From assembly GCA_963816955.1 (NCBI GenBank), contig CAWFME010000005.1, positions 310,001 through 374,000 of the forward strand: a DNA stretch of 64,000 nt, given 5' to 3'. The DNA comes from DATFQI01 sp963816955. GTDB taxonomy: Bacteria > Actinomycetota > Thermoleophilia > Solirubrobacterales > Solirubrobacteraceae. The notes beneath the pieces were generated by a model. The model saw only the letters and a list, made by a program, of their open reading frames with translations, had not been told where the DNA came from and searched no databases. The position numbers and the translations under genes were made by a program. This document shows positions 46,147-53,348 of this stretch, one piece after another (within the stretch, counting starts at the first letter, position 1; the number at the start of each line of letters is the position of its first letter).

Positions 46147-46533
46147 ATGGAAACCACCCTCACCCCCATCCGGGACGAGCGGCTCGCCGGCGGACTCGCC
46201 GTCGTGGTCGCCGCGGCGGCCCTGGCCGTCGCCAACTTCGGCGCAGACGGCGGGAGCGGCGGCGCCGGCGCCTACCTGTTCGGCGTCGGGCTGGTCGCCG
46301 TCCTGGCCCTGCTGCTGTTCGGCCGCGTGCTGCCCGACGTCGCCGCCACCGCCCGGGCGGGCTGGATCCTCGCCGGGCTCGCGCTGGCCTCGTGCGTCGT
46401 GTTCTGGAGCGGGCTGCCGTTCGTGCTCGGCTTCGCCGCCGCCTACTGCGGCGCGCGCGCCGGCCGCGCCGGGCCCGTCGCCGCCGGCCTGCTGGTCGTG
46501 GTCGCCGCCGTCGTGGCCTGCTTCATCGGCTAG
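46147..46533 (+). CDS. Small hypothetical multi-span membrane protein
   Basis: A 128-residue protein starting at ATG 46147 with METTLTPIRDERLAGGLAVV and about four membrane segments (roughly 15-32, 40-58, 68-88, 105-125), rich in Ala, Gly, Val and Leu. No motif is recognised. It is divergent from the histidine kinase with two inverted repeats between, a common layout for a two-component system controlling a small membrane target. It lies 28 bases before fliJ in the same direction and could be read through into the flagellar genes. Confidence 0.65.
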   Translation: METTLTPIRDERLAGGLAVVVAAAALAVANFGADGGSGGAGAYLFGVGLVAVLALLLFGRVLPDVAATARAGWILAGLALASCVVFWSGLPFVLGFAAAYCGARAGRAGPVAAGLLVVVAAVVACFIG

Positions 46534-46561
46534 CGGGCTACAGATCTCCGCGCTCCGGGCG

Positions 46562-47035
46562 ATGACCCGGAGCGTGGAGACTCCGTCCTTCACGTTCCGC
46601 CTAGAACGCGTTCGCGACCTTCGCGAGCGCGCGGAGGAGCACGCCCGTGAAGAGCTCGCCCGCGAGCTCGCGCTGCGCATGCGCGGCGAGGCGCTGCTGC
46701 TCCAGGCGAGCCACACCGTGACCGAGGCCCGCGACACGGGTCGCGGCGCCCTGCGGCGCTTCGGCGCCTCGGGCGCGGACATGCTCGCCGCCCAGGCCTA
46801 CCTGGAGCGCGCCGAGCGCGATCGCCGCGAGGCGGCGCTCGACCTCGACCGCCAGGACGCCGAGGTGGAGGCCCGCCGCCGCGCCCTCGTGACCGCCGCG
46901 CGCGAGCGCCAGACGATCGGCAAGCTCGAGGAGCGTCAGCGCGCCGCGCACGACGCCGAGATGGCCCGCCGGGCCCAGATCGACCTCGACGAGGTGGCGC
47001 TCGGCGTCCACCGCCGCAAGCGGGTCGCCGCGTGA
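46562..47035 (+). CDS. fliJ: Flagellar export protein FliJ
   Basis: A 157-residue antiparallel coiled-coil protein of the export ATPase complex. The N-terminus FTFRLERVRDLRERAEEHAR is the FliJ signature (F-R-L-E-x-V-L-x-h-R) and the rest is almost continuous Ala/Glu/Arg heptads. ATG 46562 is used; GTG 46574 is possible. A weak sigma-28-like element (TACA-N15-GGCGATGA) at 46539-46565 overlaps the start. It would normally follow fliI directly; here the two-component system intervenes. Confidence 0.88.
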   Translation: MTRSVETPSFTFRLERVRDLRERAEEHAREELARELALRMRGEALLLQASHTVTEARDTGRGALRRFGASGADMLAAQAYLERAERDRREAALDLDRQDAEVEARRRALVTAARERQTIGKLEERQRAAHDAEMARRAQIDLDEVALGVHRRKRVAA

Positions 47036-47676
47036 GCATCGACGCCGTCGTTGCTCGCGTCAGCGAGCTCGAGCAGATGCTGGCGTTCCGGGCGCCCGCC
47101 GCGCAGTCCTCGGCGTCCTTCGCCGCGCAGCTCTCGTCGGCCACGGCCGCGACCGCCGGCGCGGCCCCGACCGCCGCGGTCAGTGCCGCCGGGGCGGTCA
47201 CCGGCCCGAGCGCCCTCCCTGCCGGTACGCCCTTCGCCGCCGAGATCAGCGCCGCCGCGAGCAAGCACGGCGTCGATCCGGCGCTGCTGGCCGGCCTGGT
47301 CGAGCAGGAGTCGAACTTCAACCCGAACGCGGGCTCGCCCGCGGGCGCGCAGGGGCTCACGCAGCTCATGCCCGCCACCGCCGCGTCGCTGGGCGTCACC
47401 AACGTCCACGATCCGGTCCAGGCGCTCGACGGCGGCGCGAAGTACCTGCGCCAGCAGCTCGACCGCTTCGACGGCGACGTCGCCCGCGCGCTCGCCGCCT
47501 ACAACGCCGGTCCAGGCGCCGTCGAGCGATTCGGCGGCGTCCCGCCCTACGCCGAGACGCAGGAGTACGTCCGCCGCGTCCAGGCGAACGCCGCCGAGTA
47601 CCGCACGGCCGGCGCCGCGAGCGCCGCCCGCCCCGCCCCATTGTCCGCTTCTCCCTCCGTCCACGGGACCGTCTGA
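47032..47676 (+). CDS. Lytic transglycosylase (SLT domain) in the flagellar cluster
   Basis: A 214-residue protein from GTG 47032, overlapping the fliJ stop by 4. An Ala-rich N-terminal region of about 75 residues precedes a lytic transglycosylase domain with ASKHGVDPALLAGLVEQESN (catalytic Glu in EQES), FNPNAGSPAGAQGLTQLMPA and DGDVARALAAYNAGPGAVER. It cleaves peptidoglycan with anhydro-muramic ends, presumably to let the rod pass, replacing the hydrolase domain missing from FlgJ. No signal peptide is visible, so export may be through the flagellar apparatus. Confidence 0.9.
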   Translation: MSIDAVVARVSELEQMLAFRAPAAQSSASFAAQLSSATAATAGAAPTAAVSAAGAVTGPSALPAGTPFAAEISAAASKHGVDPALLAGLVEQESNFNPNAGSPAGAQGLTQLMPATAASLGVTNVHDPVQALDGGAKYLRQQLDRFDGDVARALAAYNAGPGAVERFGGVPPYAETQEYVRRVQANAAEYRTAGAASAARPAPLSASPSVHGTV

Positions 47677-49028
47677 TGACCACCGATCGCACTGCCGCCC
47701 CCGCCCGCCCGATCGTCTCCGAGCGCCCCGCCGCCGCCGACCGGAGCCCGGCCTCGTCCGGCTTCGCCGAGCTGCTCGGCGGCGCGCACGCCGCCTCTTC
47801 GCGCCCCGCCGCCCGTGCCGCGAGCCAGCCGCGCGAGCAGCGCGAGCAGGCCCCGCAGCCGCAGGAGCGCCCGGACGCCGAGGCGCCCGCCCCGGAGGCC
47901 CCGCAGGCCGAGATCCCCGCCGCTCCGCCGGCCGATGCCCCGGCCGCCGACGCGCCCTCCCAGGTCCCCTTTGTCCTCACCGTCGCGGCCCCGCAGGCCG
48001 CGGCCGCTCCCGTCGCCGTGACCGTGGCCCCGCCCGAGCCCGCCGCCGCGCCGGCCCCGGCCGAGCCCGCCGCCGCGCCGGCCGCGGCCGCCGTCGCCAC
48101 GGGCGCCGTCGCCGCCTCGGCCCGCGTGCCCGCGCCCGCCGCTGTCGCCGCTTCCGCCGCCGCTCCGGCGCCCGCGACGACCCGACCGCAGCCCGTCCCG
48201 GCCGCGCCTGCGGTTTCCGCCGCCGCCCCGGTGGCCGACGCGCCCGCCGCCCCGGCTGCGCCGCAGGCCGCCGCTGCGGCCGCCGACGCGCCCGCCGAGC
48301 CGCAGCCCGGCGCCCCCGCGATTCCCGTCCGGGTGGGTAGGGCTGAGTCCGGCGCCCGCGCCGCCTCCGCGCACGCGGCGACGCCCGCCACGGCGGCCGT
48401 GCCGGCCGACCACGCGAGCCACGTCCCCGCCCAGCCCGCCGTTCCGGCCGTGCCGGCGCAGCGCGCCGAGGCGCCTTCCGCGGCCCTGCCGGCCGAGGGG
48501 CCCGCGCCCGCGCCGGCCCCCGCGCTCCCGTCCACGCCCGCCGCTGCTGCGACGCCGGTGGCCCCGCCCGTCGTCACCCAGCGCACCGCGCCGCTGCACC
48601 ACGTCCCGCGCGTGATCGGCACGCTGCTGCACGTCGCCCACGAGCGCGGCATCACGCACGCCAAGATCTCCCTCCGCCCCGAGGACCTCGGCGGCATCGA
48701 GGTGCGGCTGCAGTCCTCGCCCGCCGGCGTGAGCGCCCAGCTCATCGCCGACTCGCCCGAGGCCGCGCGCCTGCTGGCCCAGGCCGGCGACGACCTGCGC
48801 CGCTCGCTCGAGGCGCGCGACGTGAACCTGCTCTCGCTCGAGGTCTCGACCTCCAGCGACCAGCGCCAGGGCGAGCGCCCCGGCGAGGCCCCCGACCCCG
48901 ACGCGCCGGGCGGCGCGGCCGGGACCCGCGAGCCCGAGGGCGACGACGTCGCTCCGGCGGGCGGGCGGGACTCAATCGTGTCCACCCTCGAGCTCCCCGG
49001 CGGCCTGCTCGTCGACGTGCTCGCCTGA
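47676..49028 (+). CDS. fliK: Flagellar hook-length control protein FliK
   Basis: A 450-residue protein. The first 300 residues are extremely Ala/Pro-rich, consistent with a disordered molecular ruler. The C-terminal Flg_hook domain (about 305-400) contains ITHAKISLRPEDLGGIEVRL and VSAQLIADSPEAARLLAQAG, DDLRRSLEARDVNLLSLEV, the conserved core that binds FlhB and switches export specificity. The ATG shares one base with the preceding stop. It is followed by flgD and flgE, the usual order. Confidence 0.93.
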   Translation: MTTDRTAAPARPIVSERPAAADRSPASSGFAELLGGAHAASSRPAARAASQPREQREQAPQPQERPDAEAPAPEAPQAEIPAAPPADAPAADAPSQVPFVLTVAAPQAAAAPVAVTVAPPEPAAAPAPAEPAAAPAAAAVATGAVAASARVPAPAAVAASAAAPAPATTRPQPVPAAPAVSAAAPVADAPAAPAAPQAAAAAADAPAEPQPGAPAIPVRVGRAESGARAASAHAATPATAAVPADHASHVPAQPAVPAVPAQRAEAPSAALPAEGPAPAPAPALPSTPAAAATPVAPPVVTQRTAPLHHVPRVIGTLLHVAHERGITHAKISLRPEDLGGIEVRLQSSPAGVSAQLIADSPEAARLLAQAGDDLRRSLEARDVNLLSLEVSTSSDQRQGERPGEAPDPDAPGGAAGTREPEGDDVAPAGGRDSIVSTLELPGGLLVDVLA

Positions 49029-49041
49029 CCCCGGACCCCAC

Positions 49042-49431
49042 ATGCCTTCGATCCCCTCCGTCAACACCTCCCCGACCGCCGACACCCAGGCGGCCAAGAG
49101 CGGAGCCAACTCTGCGATGGGCAAGGACCAGTTCCTCAAGCTGTTCGTCGCCCAGCTGCAGCACCAGGACCCCATGAACCCGATGCAGGACTCCGACTTC
49201 ATGGGCCAGATGGCGTCGTTCTCCACGCTCGAGCAGGTCTCCAACCTGGCCGGCGAGAACGCGAAGAGCAACGCGATCGGCCTCATCGGCCGGACCGTGA
49301 CCTACAAGGACAAGGACGGCGCCGAGCACACCGGCGCCGTCGAGAAGGTCTCCACCAAGGACGGAAAGCCGTCCCTCACCGTGGGCGGCACCGACGGTGT
49401 CGACCCGTCCTCGATCTCGCAGGTCTCCTGA
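49042..49431 (+). CDS. flgD: Flagellar hook assembly (capping) protein FlgD
   Basis: A 129-residue protein with the conserved N-terminal core MGKDQFLKLFVAQLQHQDPM then NPMQDSDFMGQMASFSTLEQ and NAIGLIGRTVTYKD. The Tudor/fibronectin-like C-terminal domains of Proteobacterial FlgD are absent, which is common in Gram-positives. It forms the scaffold on which the hook protein assembles. It lies 13 bases after fliK and 33 before flgE. Confidence 0.92.
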   Translation: MPSIPSVNTSPTADTQAAKSGANSAMGKDQFLKLFVAQLQHQDPMNPMQDSDFMGQMASFSTLEQVSNLAGENAKSNAIGLIGRTVTYKDKDGAEHTGAVEKVSTKDGKPSLTVGGTDGVDPSSISQVS

Positions 49432-49464
49432 GAACCAGGCTGACCGAAAGGAGCTGATGCACCC

Positions 49465-50289
49465 ATGATGCGAGGCATGTTCGCCGCCATTAGCGGCCTC
49501 AAGAACCACCAGGTGATGCTCGACGTCACCGCCAACGACATCGCGAACGTCAACACGATCGGCTACAAGTCCGCGCGCACGACGTTCAAGGACTCCCTCA
49601 ACCAGCTGCAGCGCGGCGCCTCCGGGCCCGGCGGCGGCGCGGGCGGCGCCAACGCGGCGCAGGTCGGCCTCGGCGTGACGCTCGGCTCGATCGACAACCT
49701 GATGCAGGGCGGCTCGCTGCAGTCGACCGGCAACGTGTTCGACGTCGCGATCACGGGCCCCGGGTTCTTCCGGGTCTCGACCAGCACGGCGACCCCGCCG
49801 ACCCCGGGCACGAACATCGAGTACACCCGGGCGGGCAACTTCACCACGAACGCCGACGGCTACCTGCTCACCCAGGACGGCTACTACGTCCAGGGCCAGG
49901 ACGCCGGCGGCGCCGCACAGCTGATCCAGGTCCCGGCCGGCTCGACCAACGTCGGCATCGCCCAGAACGGCGAGGTGACCTACGTCGACGGCACGGGCAC
50001 GCGCGTGTCGGCGGGCTTCCTCTCGCTGGCCACGTTCCCGAACTCGGCCGGCCTCGAGCGATCGGGCTCCAACCGCTGGCTGCAGTCGGCCAACTCGGGC
50101 GCCGCCACGATCGGCCAGCCCGGCCCGCAGTTCGGCTTCACCACGTCCGGCGTGGTCGAGATGTCCAACGTGGACCTCGCCCAGACGTTCACGCAGATGA
50201 TCACCGCGCAGCGCGGCTTCCAGGCCAACTCGCGCGTCATCTCCACGTCCGACGAGATGCTCCAGGACCTGGTGAACCTCAAGCGCTAG
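49465..50289 (+). CDS. flgE: Flagellar hook protein FlgE (short form)
   Basis: A 274-residue protein of the FlgE/F/G family. The N-terminus RGMFAAISGLKNHQVMLDVT, then ANDIANVNTIGYKSARTTFK, the mid-part FDVAITGPGFFRVS, and the C-terminus GVVEMSNVDLAQTFTQMITA, QRGFQANSRVISTSDEMLQD are the family core. The mid-section lacks the long outer domains of enteric FlgE. Position after flgD identifies it as the hook subunit. ATG 49465 and ATG 49468 are adjacent; AAAGGAG precedes. Two hairpins follow the gene. Confidence 0.93.
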   Translation: MMRGMFAAISGLKNHQVMLDVTANDIANVNTIGYKSARTTFKDSLNQLQRGASGPGGGAGGANAAQVGLGVTLGSIDNLMQGGSLQSTGNVFDVAITGPGFFRVSTSTATPPTPGTNIEYTRAGNFTTNADGYLLTQDGYYVQGQDAGGAAQLIQVPAGSTNVGIAQNGEVTYVDGTGTRVSAGFLSLATFPNSAGLERSGSNRWLQSANSGAATIGQPGPQFGFTTSGVVEMSNVDLAQTFTQMITAQRGFQANSRVISTSDEMLQDLVNLKR

Positions 50290-50300
50290 TCACGTCGCAC

Positions 50301-50330
50301 GGAGGTCGACGGGGACAACCGTCGACCTCC
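50301..50330 (+). terminator. Perfect 12-bp hairpin after flgE
   Basis: GGAGGTCGACGG (50301-50312), 6-base loop, CCGTCGACCTCC (50319-50330), 11 bases after the flgE stop. No T-run follows. It likely ends or stabilises the flgB-to-flgE transcript. Confidence 0.7.
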
Positions 50331-50398
50331 GGCGAAGCCCGACGGCCGGGGGTCCCCGGCGACCGGAGGGCGAAACACCCAAATCAAGACGTTGTCGT

Positions 50399-50422
50399 AA
50401 ACGCCCGCGCCCGCGGGCGTTT
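50399..50422 (+). terminator. Second terminator-like hairpin before flbD
   Basis: AAACGCCCGC (50399-50408) pairs with GCGGGCGTTT (50413-50422) around a GCCC loop. The AAA/TTT ends make it a good intrinsic terminator. It lies 5 bases before the -35 of the flbD promoter, isolating the two transcription units. Confidence 0.75.
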
Positions 50423-50427
50423 CGCGT

Positions 50428-50454
50428 TCAAGGCGAGCCCGCGCCAGCCGACTA
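50428..50454 (+). promoter_or_regulatory. FliA/WhiG-type promoter for flbD-motA-motB-fliL-fliN
   Basis: TCAA (50428-50431), 15 bases, GCCGACTA (50447-50454). The -10 ends 10 bases before the flbD ATG at 50465. It is identical in both elements to the fliS promoter. Confidence 0.75.
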
Positions 50455-50464
50455 CCCGGGAGCG

Positions 50465-50785
50465 ATGATCCGTCTGCACAAACTCGGCAGGGACCCCCAT
50501 CCCTTCCACCTGAACCCCGACCTGATCCTCACGGTCGAGGCGCACCCCGACACGGTCCTGACGCTCACGACCGGCTCCCGCCTGGTCGTGACCGAGACGC
50601 CCGACGAGGTGACCAAGGCCGTGCGCGAGTGGCGCGCGTCCGTGCTCGACGCGATGTCGCGCGTACCGCGCCGCGCCAGCGCCCTGTCGCTCGTGCGGGC
50701 CACCGCCGGCGACGGCGCGGTCACCGCGCTCAACGCCGAGGCGGCGCAGCCCGGCACCGAGATCCAGCGAGGTCCCGAGTCATGA
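50465..50785 (+). CDS. flbD: FlbD-family small flagellar protein
   Basis: A 106-residue protein. The first 65 residues are the FlbD (SwrD-like) domain, MIRLHKLGRDPHPFHLNPDL, ILTVEAHPDTVLTLTTGSRL, VVTETPDEV. The C-terminal extension of about 40 residues is unconserved. In Bacillus the homologue SwrD raises motor power by supporting MotA/MotB. This fits its place directly before motA, with a 4-base overlap. This is not the transcription factor FlbD of Caulobacter. Confidence 0.9.
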   Translation: MIRLHKLGRDPHPFHLNPDLILTVEAHPDTVLTLTTGSRLVVTETPDEVTKAVREWRASVLDAMSRVPRRASALSLVRATAGDGAVTALNAEAAQPGTEIQRGPES

Positions 50786-51585
50786 AGTTCGGCACCGCCA
50801 TCGGCATCGTCATCTCGGTCGTCGGCATCGCGATCGGGGCGACCATGGAGGGGACCAACGTCATGGTCGTCCTCAACATCCCCGCGATCTCGATCGTGCT
50901 CGTCGGCACGCTCGGCGCGACGATCGCGGCGTGCGGCCTGGAGGCCCACCTCCGGCTGCCCGCGATCTACAAGAAGGCGATCATGCCGGACGACCTCGAC
51001 CTGCCGGCGCGCGTCAAGGAGCTCGTCGGCTTCGCCGAGCAGGCGCGCCGCGACGGCCTGCTCGCGCTCGACGAGGCCGTCAGCTCGATCAGCGACCCGT
51101 TCACCCGCAAGGGCATCCAGCTCGTCGTCGACGGCACGGACCCCGACCTCGTCGCGGCCGTCCTGGACGCCGAGAACGAGGCGATGCGAAAGCGCCACGG
51201 CGCGGCCCGCAACCCGTTCATGCAGGCCGGCGCGCTCGCGCCGACGATGGGCATCATCGGCACCGTCTTCGGGCTGGTGAACGTCATGAACAACCTGAAC
51301 CAGCCCAGCACGCTCGGCCCGCTGATCGCGGCCGCGTTCCTCGCGACCCTGATCGGCGTCGGCTCGGCCAACGTCGTCTTCCTCCCGATGGCCAACCGGC
51401 TGAAGGAGCTCTCGGAGGCCGAGCTGCACTTCCGCGAGATGACGCTCGAGGGGATCCTCGCCATCCAGGCGGGCGACAACCCGCGCGTCGTCGAGGAGAA
51501 GCTGATGGCCTACGTGCCGCCGAAGGACCGGCCGACCGAGGCCGACAAGTCGTCGTCGGCAGCGGCGGAGAAGCAGGCGGCGTAG
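50782..51585 (+). CDS. motA: Flagellar motor stator protein MotA
   Basis: A 267-residue membrane protein that, with MotB, forms the proton channel of the motor. Four membrane segments are seen: two at the N-terminus (about 5-25 and 32-52) and two in the second half, with NPFMQAGALAPTMGIIGTVF, GLVNVMNNL and TLGPLIAAAFLATLIGVGSA. The cytoplasmic loop between holds the residues contacting FliG, and the C-terminal EILAIQAGDNPRVVEEKLMA-like tail is typical. The ATG at 50782 overlaps the flbD stop. Confidence 0.95.
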   Translation: MKFGTAIGIVISVVGIAIGATMEGTNVMVVLNIPAISIVLVGTLGATIAACGLEAHLRLPAIYKKAIMPDDLDLPARVKELVGFAEQARRDGLLALDEAVSSISDPFTRKGIQLVVDGTDPDLVAAVLDAENEAMRKRHGAARNPFMQAGALAPTMGIIGTVFGLVNVMNNLNQPSTLGPLIAAAFLATLIGVGSANVVFLPMANRLKELSEAELHFREMTLEGILAIQAGDNPRVVEEKLMAYVPPKDRPTEADKSSSAAAEKQAA

Positions 51586-51593
51586 GAGCCAGC

Positions 51594-52475
51594 GTGAGCG
51601 CCCGGCGCCGCCACAAGAAGCACCACCACGAGGAGCACGAGAACCACGAGCGCTGGCTCGTCTCGGGCTACGACATGATGACGCTGCTGTTCGCGGTGTT
51701 CGTGGTGCTGTTCGCGATCTCCTCGACCAACGTCAGCAAGGTCAAGGAGCTCACGAAGTCGCTGCAGGAGGCGTTCTCCGGGCCCGTGCTCAGCGGCGGC
51801 CAGGCGATGATGGACCGCGGCAACCAGTCCGAGGCCGAGAATGCCTCGCCGACGCCGCCGCTGTCCTCGATCTCGCCCGCGCAGGCCGTCGACAACGCGA
51901 TGAAGGGCACCGACGTCAGATCGGCCGCGACCGCCTCCCTGACGGAGGCGGAGAAGCGCGGCGCCGAGCTGGCCGCTCGCGAGGAGCAGTCCTTCCAGGC
52001 GCTCAAGAAGAAGATCGACGCGCTCGTCCACGAGGCCCACCTCGACGACAAGGTCTCCACGACCGTGTCCGAGCGCGGCCTGCGCGTGCGCCTGCTCACC
52101 GACCGGCTGCTGTTCGACTCGGGCAGCGCCGTGATCAACCCGGCCGCGTTCGAGACGCTCGACCGCATCGGCGCGATCGTCGCCGAGGAGGGCAAGCACC
52201 CCGTCGCGGTCGAGGGCCACACGGACGACCGGCCGATCCGCACTTCGCAGTACCCGTCCAACTGGCAGCTGTCCGGGGGCCGCGCCGCGGCCGTCGTGCA
52301 GCGCCTGATCGGGACCGGCGTGGCGCCGCGGCGCACGTCGCTGACCGGCTACGCGGCGGTACATCCCGTCAGCGGCAACGAGACCTCCGCGGGACGGGCG
52401 CGGAACCGGCGGGTGGAGATCATCCTCACCCGCATGCATGGAGCAGACCAGTCGCATGGAGGCGACATCAGATGA
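51594..52475 (+). CDS. motB: Flagellar motor stator protein MotB
   Basis: A 293-residue protein from GTG 51594. A His/Lys/Glu-rich cytoplasmic N-terminus (RRRHKKHHHEEHENHERW) is followed by one membrane span, YDMMTLLFAVFVVLFAI, in which the Asp is the proton-carrying residue. The plug/linker is Ser/Ala-rich, and the C-terminal OmpA-like peptidoglycan-binding domain has FDSGSAVINPAAFETLDRIG, VAVEGHTDDRPIRTSQYPSN and WQLSGGRAAAVVQRL with NRRVEIILTR. It anchors the stator to the wall. Confidence 0.95.
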   Translation: MSARRRHKKHHHEEHENHERWLVSGYDMMTLLFAVFVVLFAISSTNVSKVKELTKSLQEAFSGPVLSGGQAMMDRGNQSEAENASPTPPLSSISPAQAVDNAMKGTDVRSAATASLTEAEKRGAELAAREEQSFQALKKKIDALVHEAHLDDKVSTTVSERGLRVRLLTDRLLFDSGSAVINPAAFETLDRIGAIVAEEGKHPVAVEGHTDDRPIRTSQYPSNWQLSGGRAAAVVQRLIGTGVAPRRTSLTGYAAVHPVSGNETSAGRARNRRVEIILTRMHGADQSHGGDIR

Positions 52476-52912
52476 ACAAGAAGAAGCTGATCATCATCGT
52501 GGTGGTGGCCCTGGTCGCCGCCGGCGGGGCGTACAAGACCGTCCTGGCCAAGCCCAAGAAGGCCGAGCCCAAGCCCAAGGTCTCCGGCCAGATCTACGTG
52601 CTCCCCAAGGAGTTCCTGGTCAACCTCGCCGACGACCGCTTCGCGAAGCTGCAGGTGGCGCTGATCGTCGAGCACCTGCCGGTCGCCGCGGGCGGCCACG
52701 GCGCCCCGACGCCCCCCGAGGGCTACGGCGCCGAGCCGCAGGAGGCCGTCATCCGCGACATCATCACCAACGAGCTGACCGACGCCTCGGACCGTGAGCT
52801 GATCGGGCACGAGGGGCGCGAGAAGATCAAGAAGCGCATCCTGGTGTCGATCAAGAAGCACACGGACGTCCACGTCGAGGAAGTCCTCTTCCCGGACGTC
52901 ACCGTCCAATAG
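52472..52912 (+). CDS. fliL: Flagellar basal body-associated protein FliL
   Basis: A 146-residue protein with an N-terminal membrane span (about 5-22, LIIIVVVALVAAGGA), a Lys/Pro linker and an extracytoplasmic domain with YVLPKEFLVNLADDRFAKLQ, ALIVEHL and VIRDIITNELTDASDRELIG, IKKRILVSIKKHTDVHVEEV. FliL forms a ring around the stator. ATG 52472 overlaps the motB stop by 4. In most flagellar operons fliM follows; here fliN follows directly. Confidence 0.92.
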   Translation: MNKKKLIIIVVVALVAAGGAYKTVLAKPKKAEPKPKVSGQIYVLPKEFLVNLADDRFAKLQVALIVEHLPVAAGGHGAPTPPEGYGAEPQEAVIRDIITNELTDASDRELIGHEGREKIKKRILVSIKKHTDVHVEEVLFPDVTVQ

Positions 52913-52914
52913 CC

Positions 52915-53319
52915 ATGGCCGACCCCGTCGATTACGTCCCCTTCGAGACGACCACGAGCGCCAGCGGCGCCGCCCCCGGCGGCGCCGAGCTCGAGCGGCT
53001 GTTCGACGTCCCCGTCGAGCTGGCGGTGGAGATCGGGCGCACGCACATGACCATCCGCGAGACGCTGGCGCTCGGCCCCGGCTCGATCGTCACGCTCGAC
53101 CGGCTGGCCGGCGAGCCCGTCGACCTGCTGGTCAACGGCAAGCCGATCGCGCGCGGCGAGGTCGTCGTCCTCGACGAGGAGTTCGGCCTGCGCGTGACGG
53201 AGGTGCTGGTGGGCGACGTCGTCGCCGCGCCCGCGGCCGCCCTCGGGGTGGGCGGGACTCCATCCGAGCCCGCGTCGGACGCCGTCCCGGCCGCGCCCGC
53301 CCCGCAGCCTGCCGCCTAG
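52915..53319 (+). CDS. fliN: Flagellar motor switch protein FliN (SpoA domain)
   Basis: A 134-residue C-ring protein. The SpoA core LERLFDVPVELAVEIGRTHM, TIRETLALGPGSIVTLDRLA, GEPVDLLVNGKPIARGEVVV and FGLRVTEVL is clear and normal for FliN. The C-terminal 35 residues are Ala/Pro-rich. It starts 2 bases after the fliL stop. No FliM gene is present between fliL and fliN or anywhere in the window, so the switch partner must be encoded elsewhere or be replaced. Confidence 0.93.
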   Translation: MADPVDYVPFETTTSASGAAPGGAELERLFDVPVELAVEIGRTHMTIRETLALGPGSIVTLDRLAGEPVDLLVNGKPIARGEVVVLDEEFGLRVTEVLVGDVVAAPAAALGVGGTPSEPASDAVPAAPAPQPAA

Positions 53320-53348
53320 CCGACGGCCCGCTGGGGCACACTGGCCGG

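Noticed and set aside
50331..50410. Cyclic-di-GMP (GEMM) riboswitch before flbD
   Set aside because: The conserved GEMM core bases and tetraloop-receptor pattern are absent, and the flbD promoter lies downstream of the region.
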